DNA from: CAVYPR01 sp963770505
GTDB taxonomy: Bacteria; Actinomycetota; Acidimicrobiia; Acidimicrobiales; RAAP-2
Length of the DNA: 64,000 nt
Direction: 5' to 3'
Assembly (NCBI GenBank): GCA_963770505.1
Contig: CAVYPR010000001.1
Coordinates: forward strand, 186,001 to 250,000
Made by a program: the position numbers and the translations under genes. Positions 47,019 to 54,439 of this stretch are shown here, one piece after another. Under the pieces are notes generated by a model. It ran no database searches, had not been told where the DNA came from, and worked only from the letters and a program-made list of their open reading frames with translations. The stretch's first letter is position 1. Each line of letters begins with the position of its first letter.

Positions 47019-48158
47019 TCAACCGGCCGTGAAGCCGTCCATCCGGGCCAGGATGCGCAGCATCACCTCGTCGGCTCCGGCGCCGATGGAGTCCAGCCGC
47101 GTGTCGCGGAAGAAGCGCGACGTCCAGTGGTCGGCCATGTAGCCGATCCCGCCGTGGAACTGCAGGCAGGCGTCGGCCACCTCGCGCTGTAGGCGTGCCC
47201 CGAGGAGCTTGCCGACCGTGGCGAAGCGGGTCGAGTCCTCGCCCTGGGAGACGGCGTCGGCCGCGGCGTAGGCGTAGTGGCGGAGCATGTCATGTCGGGC
47301 CGACAGCTCGGCCAGGGTGAACTGAATGTGCTGGTTGGCCAGCAGCGGCTGGCCGAAGGCCCGTCGCTCCGCCAGGTAGTGCCGGGTGCGGTCGAGGGCC
47401 TGGGCGATCGAGCCGACGTGGCGGTAGAGGGTGATGAGGCGCTCCGCCTGGAACTGGACCATCTGCTGTTGGAAGCCGCGGCCGATCTCGCCGATGGTGT
47501 TGGATACCGGGACCACCACGTCGGTGAAGGAGAGCTCGGCCGTGTCGCTCGACCACATGCCGAGCTTCTCGAGCTTGCGGGAGACCTCGACGCCCGGGGC
47601 GGACGTGGGGACGACGATGAGCGACATGTCCCGGCCCTCGCCCGTGCGGGCGAGGAGGCAGAGCCAGTCGGCCTGGGTCCCGTTGGTGATGTAGAGCTTG
47701 GAGCCGTTGATGACCCACTCGTCGCCGTGGCGGACGGCGCGGGTGCGGATCCCGGCCACGTCGCTGCCCGCGTCGGCCTCGGTGACGGCGATCGAGGCGA
47801 CCATCTCCCCGCGGATGGCCGGGGCCAGGTAGCGGGCCTTGAGCTCGTCGGTGCCGTAGCGGTGGAGGGCGGGGGTGGCCATGGCCATCTGGACGGCGAT
47901 GGCCATGGGGACGCCCCCGCAGTCGACCCTGCCCATCTCCTCGCCGGCCACCACCACGAAGCTGTGGTCGGCGGCCATCCCGCCGTAGGCCTCGTCGTAC
48001 TCGAGGCCGAGCAGGCCGACGGCCCCCAGCTTGGGGAAGAGCTCGTGGGCCGGGAAGGTCCCGGCCCGCTCCCACTCGTCGATGTGCGGCGCGATCTCCC
48101 GCTCGAACAGGTCGCGCAGCATGCGGCGGAAGATGCGGTGCTCCTCCATCTCGACCAT
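47019..48158 (-). CDS. Acyl-CoA dehydrogenase (AtuD/LiuA-like)
   Basis: The 379-residue flavoprotein has LGLEYDEAYGG in the N-terminal helical domain, SIAVTEADAGSDVAGI (FAD/substrate signature), VINGSKLYITNG and a C-terminal domain with QFHGGIGYMADHW. GAGADEVMLRILARM carries the C-terminal acidic residue in the region that supplies the catalytic base in many family members. It should introduce the alpha-beta double bond before the carboxylation step encoded by the divergent operon, as AtuD or LiuA do. Its ATG lies six bases after TACGTT. Confidence 0.9.
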   Translation of the reverse strand: MVEMEEHRIFRRMLRDLFEREIAPHIDEWERAGTFPAHELFPKLGAVGLLGLEYDEAYGGMAADHSFVVVAGEEMGRVDCGGVPMAIAVQMAMATPALHRYGTDELKARYLAPAIRGEMVASIAVTEADAGSDVAGIRTRAVRHGDEWVINGSKLYITNGTQADWLCLLARTGEGRDMSLIVVPTSAPGVEVSRKLEKLGMWSSDTAELSFTDVVVPVSNTIGEIGRGFQQQMVQFQAERLITLYRHVGSIAQALDRTRHYLAERRAFGQPLLANQHIQFTLAELSARHDMLRHYAYAAADAVSQGEDSTRFATVGKLLGARLQREVADACLQFHGGIGYMADHWTSRFFRDTRLDSIGAGADEVMLRILARMDGFTAG

Positions 48159-48164
48159 GCGCGC

Positions 48165-48170
48165 AACGTA
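48165..48170 (-). promoter_or_regulatory. -10 element for the acyl-CoA dehydrogenase gene (leaderless pattern)
   Basis: TACGTT on the minus strand ends six bases before the ATG at 48158. The divergent -10 of the carboxylase operon lies only 28 bases away, so the two promoters face each other and could share one regulator. Confidence 0.45.
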
Positions 48171-48197
48171 CCACCGGCCCCTTGCCCGGTCGCCCCG

Positions 48198-48203
48198 TAC
48201 ACT
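48198..48203 (+). promoter_or_regulatory. -10 element for the carboxylase operon (leaderless pattern)
   Basis: TACACT ends eight bases before the GTG at 48212. Confidence 0.45.
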
Positions 48204-48211
48204 GCGGACCC

Positions 48212-48973
48212 GTGGAGCTCGTGCACGTTGCGCACCGGGGCCCGGTGGCCACGGTGACCCTGGACTCGCCGGCCAACCGCAACGCCCTGTCGAGCCGCCT
48301 CCTGGCCGAACTGGCCGACGCCCTCGACAGTGTGCGCGACGACGCCGAGGTGCGGGTGGTCGTCCTCACCGCCGCCGGGCCGGTCTTCTGCTCGGGCGCC
48401 GACCTGTCCGAGCGGCTGCATCCGCCGGCGGACGCACCGGTAAGCGTGCCCCAGGTCCTCTCGCGCATCACCGGGTTGCCCCAGCCCGTGGTGGTCCGGG
48501 TGAACGGCCATACGCGGGCCGGGGGGCTGGGGTTCGTGGCCTCGGGCGACCTCGCCGTCGCCCCGGTCTCGGCCACCTTCGCCCTCACCGAGGTGCGGGT
48601 GGGGGTCGCCCCGGCCATGGTGGCCGTGCCCGTCCTGCGGGTGATGGACCGCCGAGCCTTCTGCCGCTTCGCCTTGACCGGGGAGACCTTCGGCGCGGCC
48701 GAGGCGGCCGCCTGCGGCCTGCTCACCGAGGCGGTGGAGGACGACGCCGTCGACACCTGGGTGGAGCGGGTCGTGGCCGCCCTGCTCGAGGGCTCGCCCG
48801 CGGCGCTGGCCGCCACCAAGGGGCTGGCCGAGATGGTGGCGCGGGCCGGCTGGGACGAGGCCATGGCCGGCGCCGCCGCGTTGTCGGCCGAACTGTTCGC
48901 CTCGGCGGACGCCGCCGAGGGCATGTCCGCCTTCTTGGAGAAGCGGCGGCCCGCCTGGGCCCGCGGCCGATGA
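48212..48973 (+). CDS. Enoyl-CoA hydratase (AtuE/LiuC-like crotonase)
   Basis: The 253-residue crotonase has CSGADLSERL (oxyanion hole 1), VNGHTRAGGLGFVASGDLAV (oxyanion hole 2) and FALTEVRVGVAPAMVAVPVL. The last segment, with one Glu and an Ala-Pro in place of the second catalytic Glu, is typical of methylglutaconyl-CoA and isohexenylglutaconyl-CoA hydratases (LiuC, AtuE). The hydratase should act after the biotin carboxylase encoded next. Its stop overlaps the ATG of the beta subunit as ATGA. Confidence 0.87.
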   Translation: MELVHVAHRGPVATVTLDSPANRNALSSRLLAELADALDSVRDDAEVRVVVLTAAGPVFCSGADLSERLHPPADAPVSVPQVLSRITGLPQPVVVRVNGHTRAGGLGFVASGDLAVAPVSATFALTEVRVGVAPAMVAVPVLRVMDRRAFCRFALTGETFGAAEAAACGLLTEAVEDDAVDTWVERVVAALLEGSPAALAATKGLAEMVARAGWDEAMAGAAALSAELFASADAAEGMSAFLEKRRPAWARGR

Positions 48974-50565
48974 GCGTCCTTCACTCCCGGCTCCACCCCG
49001 GCGATCCCGAGGCGGTGGCCAACCGGGCGGCCATGGAGGGGCTGCTGGCCGAGGTGGAGTCCCTCTTGGCAAAGGTCCAAGAGGGCGGCGGCGAGCGCTA
49101 CGTCGAGCGCCATCTGTCTCGGGGGAAGCTCCTGGCCCGCCAGCGGCTCGAGGCCCTGGTCGACCCGGGCTCCCCGGTGCTCGAGCTGTCCCCGCTGGCG
49201 GGCGCGGGGACCGAGGACCCCCTGGGGGGCGGGGTGGTGGTGGCCGTGGCCGAGGTGTCGGCCACCCAGTGCCTGGTCGTGGCGAACGACCCCACCGTGC
49301 GCGGCGGCACCACCAGCCCCACCACCATCGCCAAGCTGCTGCGGGCCATGGACGTGGCCGAGCAGAACCGGCTGCCCCTCGTGGTGCTGACCGAGTCCGG
49401 CGGCGCCGACCTGCCCCGCCAGGCCGACGTCTTCGTGCCCGGCGGAGAGCAGTTCCGCCGGCTGACCCAGCTGTCGGCCGCCGGCATCCCGACCGTCTGC
49501 GTGGTCTTCGGGTCGTCCACGGCCGGCGGCGCCTACCTCCCGGGGATGAGCGACTACACGATCTTCGTGGAGGGACGGGCCCGGGTCTTCCTCGGCGGGC
49601 CGCCGCTGGTGAAGATGGCGATCGGGGAGGAGGCCGACGAGGAAGAGCTGGGCGGTGCGGCCATGCACGCGCGCCTCTCGGGCCTCTGCGACTACCTGGC
49701 CGCCGACGAGCACGACGCGCTGCGCCAGGCTCGCCAGGTCGTGGCCCACCTCCACTGGCGACGGCTGGGTCCCGCGGCCCTCGGTCCGGGGGACCCGCCG
49801 CGCTTCGATCCCGGCGAGCTGCTCTGGGTCGCCCCGGCCGACGTACGCGTGCCCTTCGAGGTGAGAGAGGTGCTGGCCCGAGTCCTCGACGGCTCGCGCT
49901 TCGAGGAGTTCAAGCCCCTCTACGGCTCGCAGCTGGTCTGCGGGTGGGGGGAGCTGGCCGGGTACCCGCTCGGGGTCCTTGCCAACAACGGGATCCTCTT
50001 CTCCGAGGAGGCGCGCAAGGGCGCCCAGTTCATCGCCCTCTGCAACCGCTCGGACACCCCGCTCCTCTTCGTGCAGAACATCACCGGCTTCATGGTGGGC
50101 ACCCGCTACGAGCAGGGTGGGATCATCAAGGACGGGGCGAAGCTGATCAACGCCGTCTCCAACTCCACCGTGCCCCACCTCACCTTGATGGTGGGCGCCA
50201 GCTACGGGGCGGGCAACTACGCCATGGCCGGCCGGGCCTACGACCCGCGCTTCGTCTTCACCTGGCCCAACCACAAGATCGCCGTGATGGGACCCAAGCA
50301 GCTGGCCGGTGTCCTCTCCATTATCCGGCGCAACGCCGCCGCCGTCGCCGGCCGGCCGTTCGACGAGGACGCCGACGAGGAGCTGCGCCAGGCCACCGAG
50401 GCCCAGATCGAGCGCGAATCCACGGCGCTGTTCGCCACCGGCCGGCTCTGGGACGACGGGGTCATCGACCCGAGGGACACCCGCACGGTGCTCTCGATCG
50501 CCCTGGCGGCCACCCACTCGGCGCCGGTCCGAGGGACCGCCGTCTTCGGGGTGGTCCGGCACTGA
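48970..50565 (+). CDS. Acyl-CoA carboxylase, carboxyltransferase (beta) subunit
   Basis: The 531-residue subunit carries two crotonase-like carboxyltransferase halves. The N half has RHLSRGKLLARQRLEALVD and SSTAGGAYLPGMSDY; the C half has NNGILFSEEARKGAQFIALC, FVQNITGFMVGTRYEQGGI and GASYGAGNYAMAGRAYDPRF. These match the MCC/GCC-type beta subunits, which transfer the carboxyl group from biotin to 3-methylcrotonyl- or geranyl-CoA, rather than the propionyl-CoA type. Which of the two it uses cannot be read from sequence by eye. It pairs with the alpha subunit encoded directly downstream. Confidence 0.93.
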   Translation: MSVLHSRLHPGDPEAVANRAAMEGLLAEVESLLAKVQEGGGERYVERHLSRGKLLARQRLEALVDPGSPVLELSPLAGAGTEDPLGGGVVVAVAEVSATQCLVVANDPTVRGGTTSPTTIAKLLRAMDVAEQNRLPLVVLTESGGADLPRQADVFVPGGEQFRRLTQLSAAGIPTVCVVFGSSTAGGAYLPGMSDYTIFVEGRARVFLGGPPLVKMAIGEEADEEELGGAAMHARLSGLCDYLAADEHDALRQARQVVAHLHWRRLGPAALGPGDPPRFDPGELLWVAPADVRVPFEVREVLARVLDGSRFEEFKPLYGSQLVCGWGELAGYPLGVLANNGILFSEEARKGAQFIALCNRSDTPLLFVQNITGFMVGTRYEQGGIIKDGAKLINAVSNSTVPHLTLMVGASYGAGNYAMAGRAYDPRFVFTWPNHKIAVMGPKQLAGVLSIIRRNAAAVAGRPFDEDADEELRQATEAQIERESTALFATGRLWDDGVIDPRDTRTVLSIALAATHSAPVRGTAVFGVVRH

Positions 50566-52574
50566 TGCGCCGCCTCCTGGTGGCCAACCGGGGCGAGATC
50601 GCCCGCCGGGTGCTGCGCGCCGCAGCGTCGCTCGGCATCGAGACGGTGGCCGTCTTCGCCGACGACGACCGCTCCTCGCCGCACGTGACCGAGGCCGACC
50701 GGGCAGTCCTCTTAGGGGCGGGACCCGCCGCCGACACCTACCTGGACCTGGAGAAGGTGCTGGCCGCGGCGCGTTTCACCGGAGCCGATGCCCTCCACCC
50801 CGGTTACGGCTTCCTCTCCGAGGACCCGCGGCTGGCCGAGGGGTGCGCGGCGGCCGGCATCACCTGGGTGGGACCGCCGCCGGCCGCCATGGCGGCCATG
50901 GCCCACAAGGCCCGGGCCAAGGCCACCGTGGCCGCGGCCGGGGTGCCGGTGCTCCCGGGGGCGGCGGTCGACGGCGATGACCCCGCTCACCTGGCGCAGC
51001 TGGCCGACGAGGTCGGCTACCCCCTCCTGGTGAAGGCCTCGGCCGGTGGGGGAGGCCGGGGCATGCGGCTGGTCGAGGCCCCCGCCGCGCTCGTCGAGGC
51101 GGTCGCCGCCGCCCGCCGGGAGGCCGGCGCCTCGTTCGGGTCCGACGAGGTGTTCTTCGAGCGCTACCTCCCCTCGCCCCGCCACGTCGAGGTGCAGGTG
51201 GTGGCGGACCGCCACGGCGAGGTGCTCCACCTCTACGACCGGGAGTGCTCGATCCAGCGGCGACACCAGAAGGTGGTCGAGGAGGCCCCGGCCTCGCTGG
51301 TGCCCGACGCCCTGCGCCGGGAGATGTGGTCGGCGGCGGTGGCCGCGGCCCGGGCCGTGGGCTACGAGGGGGTGGGCACGGTGGAGTTCGTCGTCGGGGG
51401 GTCGGGGGGCGGCGAGGCCGACGCCTTCTTCTTGGAGATGAACACCCGGCTGCAGGTGGAGCACGGGGTGACCGAGCTGGTCACCGGGGTCGACCTGGTG
51501 CAGCTCCAGCTGGCCGTGGCCGACGGCCGGCCCCTCCCCTTCACCCAGGAGGAGGTGTCGGTGGGGGGCCACGCCGTCGAGGCCCGGCTGTGCGCCGAGC
51601 GGCCGCGCCACGACCACCGGCCGACCCCCGGACGGGTGCTCCACGCCCGCTGGCCGCGGGGCGAGGGGATCCGGGTGGACGCCGGCGTGGAGGACGGCTC
51701 GACGGTGAGCCCCGCCTACGACAGCCTCATCGCCAAGGTGCTGGCGGTGGGCGAGGGGCGCGAGGCGGCGACGGCCCGCCTCCGGGCGGCCCTCGCCGGG
51801 CCGCTCGAGCTCGACGGGGTGGAGACCAACCGGGAGATGCTGGTCGCCGTCCTCGGCGAGGCCGACTTCCTCGCCGGACGGACGGCCACCGACTACCTCG
51901 ACACCCACCCCGGCGTGGTGGCCGCCGCGCTCGCCCCCGACGTGCGTCGCCGGCACGCCGCCGCCGCCGCCCTGTTCCTCGAGCAGGAACGGTCGGCCGC
52001 TTCGGTGGTGCCGGGGGCACCCCCGGGATGGCGCAACGTCGGCCGGGCCCGGCACCACGACCGCCTGGTCGACGGCGACGATCGGCTGTCGGTGGCCGTC
52101 TCCCGCCCGTCGGGCCGGCTGGAGGTGGTGGTCGAGGGGCCCGGCGACCTGGCAGCACCCCTCGGGTCGGCGGTCCGCGTCACGGTGGCGGCGGTTGGCG
52201 GCCGGGGGGGGACGGTCGACCTCGAGGTGGACGGGGTGCTCGTGCGCCACCGGGTCCGCCGCCACGCCACGGCCGTGGCCGTGAGCTCGGCCGAGGGGCA
52301 GTCCACCTTCGAGCTGCACGCCGAGTCCGGTCCGGCCGAGTCGGCGGTGGCGGCGGGGGAGTGCCGGGCGCCGCTGCCCGGCTCGGTGGTGCGGGTGCTG
52401 GTGGCCGAGGGCGACGTCGTCGACGACGGCACGGGGCTGGTGGTGGTGGAGGCCATGAAGATGGAGCACACGCTGCGGGCCACGGCCCGCTGCTCGGTGC
52501 GGCGGGTCCTGGTCTCTCCCGGCCAGCAGGTCGACGTGGGCGACCTGCTGGTGGTCACCGAGGTCGACGAGTGA
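50565..52574 (+). CDS. Acyl-CoA carboxylase, biotin carboxylase/BCCP (alpha) subunit
   Basis: The 669-residue subunit has the biotin carboxylase start LLVANRGEIARRV, the ATP-grasp loop KASAGGGGRGM, HYDRECS-type LYDRECSIQRRHQKVVEEAP, FLEMNTRLQVEHGVTEL, and a C-terminal BCCP domain with EAMKMEH (biotinyl Lys about 632). Between them lies the BT domain region (about 450-580). ATP, bicarbonate and biotin are used to carboxylate the acyl-CoA with the beta subunit. The ATG overlaps the beta-subunit stop by one base. Confidence 0.95.
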   Translation: MRRLLVANRGEIARRVLRAAASLGIETVAVFADDDRSSPHVTEADRAVLLGAGPAADTYLDLEKVLAAARFTGADALHPGYGFLSEDPRLAEGCAAAGITWVGPPPAAMAAMAHKARAKATVAAAGVPVLPGAAVDGDDPAHLAQLADEVGYPLLVKASAGGGGRGMRLVEAPAALVEAVAAARREAGASFGSDEVFFERYLPSPRHVEVQVVADRHGEVLHLYDRECSIQRRHQKVVEEAPASLVPDALRREMWSAAVAAARAVGYEGVGTVEFVVGGSGGGEADAFFLEMNTRLQVEHGVTELVTGVDLVQLQLAVADGRPLPFTQEEVSVGGHAVEARLCAERPRHDHRPTPGRVLHARWPRGEGIRVDAGVEDGSTVSPAYDSLIAKVLAVGEGREAATARLRAALAGPLELDGVETNREMLVAVLGEADFLAGRTATDYLDTHPGVVAAALAPDVRRRHAAAAALFLEQERSAASVVPGAPPGWRNVGRARHHDRLVDGDDRLSVAVSRPSGRLEVVVEGPGDLAAPLGSAVRVTVAAVGGRGGTVDLEVDGVLVRHRVRRHATAVAVSSAEGQSTFELHAESGPAESAVAAGECRAPLPGSVVRVLVAEGDVVDDGTGLVVVEAMKMEHTLRATARCSVRRVLVSPGQQVDVGDLLVVTEVDE

Positions 52575-54388
52575 CCTCCGGGCCGCTGCGGGTGGCCAAC
52601 TGCAGCGGCTTCTTCGGCGACCGCCTGTCGGCGGCCCGTGAGATGGTCGAGGGCGGCCCGATCGACGTGCTGACCGGCGACTGGCTGGCCGAGCTGACCA
52701 TGTACATCCTGCACAAGACCCGGGCGCGGAGCGGGGGCTTCGCCGGGACCTTCGTGCGCCAGATGGAGGACGTGCTGCCCACCTGCGTCGAGCGCGGCAT
52801 CAAGGTGGTGGCCAACGCCGGGGGCCTCGACCCCGCCGGTGCGGCGTCGGCCGTGCGGGCGCTGGCCGAGCGCCAGGGGGTGACGGCCCGCGTGGCCTCG
52901 ATGGGCGGCGACGACCTCACCTCCCGGCTCGCCACGCTCATGGCCTCGGGCGAGCGCCTGGTCAACCTCGACACCGGCGAGGAGCTCCCCCCGGGCGCCG
53001 AGGTGGTCACGGCCAACGCCTACCTCGGCGCGGCCCCCATCGCCGCGGCCCTCTCGGCGGGGGCCGACGTGGTGGTGACGGGGCGGGTCACCGACGCCTC
53101 CTTGGTGGTGGGCCCGGCCATCTGGGCCTTCGGGTGGGGACCCGAGGACCTCGACCAGCTGGCCGGGGCGGTGGTGGCCGGCCACGTCATCGAGTGCGGG
53201 GCGCAGTGCTGCGGCGGCAACTACGCCTTCTTCGAGGAGGTGCCGGGCCTGGCCCGGGTCGGATTCCCCCTCGCCGAGTTGTCGCCCGACGGCTCGGCGG
53301 TCATCACCAAGCACCCCGGGACCGGGGGCGCGGTCACCGTCGGCACGGTCACCGCCCAGCTCCTCTACGAGATCGCCGGCCCGCGCTACCTGAGTCCCGA
53401 CGCGGTGGCCAGGTTCGACACCATCGCCCTCGCCCAGGAGGGGCCCGACCGCGTGCGGATCAGCGGGACGAGGGGGGAGCCCCCACCCCCCGACGTGAAG
53501 GTCACCGCCAACCTGGCCGGCGGCTGGCGCAACGCCGTCACCTTCGTCCTCACCGGCGGCGCGGTGCGCGACAAGGCCGGCGTGGCCGAGGCCGCGCTGT
53601 GGGAGGCGGTGCCCGGCGGGCGGGCGGCGTTCGCCGAGACGGCGGTCGAGCTCTCCGGCGATCTCTCGGGCCGGGGGGAGGCCTTCCTGCGGGTGGCGGT
53701 GCGCGGCGACGACGAACGGGCGGTCGGTCGCGGGTTCTCGGCCGCGGCGGTGGAAACCGCGCTGGCCAGCTTCCCCGGCGCCTTCTACACCGGACCGCCC
53801 TCGGGCGCCCAGGAGGTGGCCCGCTATTGGCCGACCACCGTGGCCGCCGCCCTCGTCGTCCCCGAGGTCGAGATGGAGGGGGAGCGCATCGTGCTCGACC
53901 CGGCCTGGGCCGCCCGGCCCACCGCACCGGCGTCGCCGGCCCCGCCTGGCCCGGGACCGGGCGGGACCACGGGCCCCGGGCCCGTCGATGGCACCCGGCG
54001 CACCGTCCCCCTCGGGGTGCTGGTGGGGGCGCGCTCGGGCGACAAGGGGGGCATCGCCAACGTCGGCTTCTGGGCCGACGCCGACGACCTCTTCTCGTGG
54101 CTGGTCGGCGCCCTCGATGTGGAGCGGTTCCGTCAGCTCCTCCCCGAGGTGGGGGATCTGGACGTCGACCGCCACGTGCTGGCCAACCTGCAGGCGGTCA
54201 ATTTCGTGGTCCATGGCCTGCTCGGCCACGGGGTGGCCTCCAACCTCCGTCTCGACGCCCAGGGCAAGGCACTGGGCGAGCTCGCCCGCTCTCGGACCGT
54301 GGAGGTGCCGGCCTCCTTGGTCGAGGACGGACCGGCGGCGGCGCGTCTGGCGGCGTGGGACCGCGAACTTGGAGGGAATGTGCACTAA
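52571..54388 (+). CDS. AtuA-family protein (acyclic terpene utilisation)
   Basis: The 605-residue protein has the AtuA (DUF1446) domain over about 5-450: VANCSGFFGDRLSAA, DVLTGDWLAELTMYIL, VVANAGGLDPAGAA, VTGRVTDASLV, GHVIECGAQCCGGNYAFF and GTGGAVTVGTVTAQLLYEI. A Pro/Gly-rich linker precedes a C-terminal domain (about 485-600) with VLVGARSGDKGGIANVGFWA. AtuA is needed for growth of Pseudomonas on citronellol, but its chemistry is not established. The GTG overlaps the alpha-subunit stop as GTGA, placing it in the same operon. Confidence 0.92.
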   Translation: MTSGPLRVANCSGFFGDRLSAAREMVEGGPIDVLTGDWLAELTMYILHKTRARSGGFAGTFVRQMEDVLPTCVERGIKVVANAGGLDPAGAASAVRALAERQGVTARVASMGGDDLTSRLATLMASGERLVNLDTGEELPPGAEVVTANAYLGAAPIAAALSAGADVVVTGRVTDASLVVGPAIWAFGWGPEDLDQLAGAVVAGHVIECGAQCCGGNYAFFEEVPGLARVGFPLAELSPDGSAVITKHPGTGGAVTVGTVTAQLLYEIAGPRYLSPDAVARFDTIALAQEGPDRVRISGTRGEPPPPDVKVTANLAGGWRNAVTFVLTGGAVRDKAGVAEAALWEAVPGGRAAFAETAVELSGDLSGRGEAFLRVAVRGDDERAVGRGFSAAAVETALASFPGAFYTGPPSGAQEVARYWPTTVAAALVVPEVEMEGERIVLDPAWAARPTAPASPAPPGPGPGGTTGPGPVDGTRRTVPLGVLVGARSGDKGGIANVGFWADADDLFSWLVGALDVERFRQLLPEVGDLDVDRHVLANLQAVNFVVHGLLGHGVASNLRLDAQGKALGELARSRTVEVPASLVEDGPAAARLAAWDRELGGNVH

Positions 54389-54422
54389 GTTCGGCCGGGG
54401 TCGCGCGACCGCGGTCGACAGA

Positions 54423-54428
54423 TATAGG
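54423..54428 (+). promoter_or_regulatory. possible -10 element for the transporter gene
   Basis: TATAGG lies 11 bases before the ATG at 54440. The gene may also be read from the AtuA operon, whose stop is 51 bases upstream. Confidence 0.35.
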
Positions 54429-54439
54429 GGGCGATCGTC

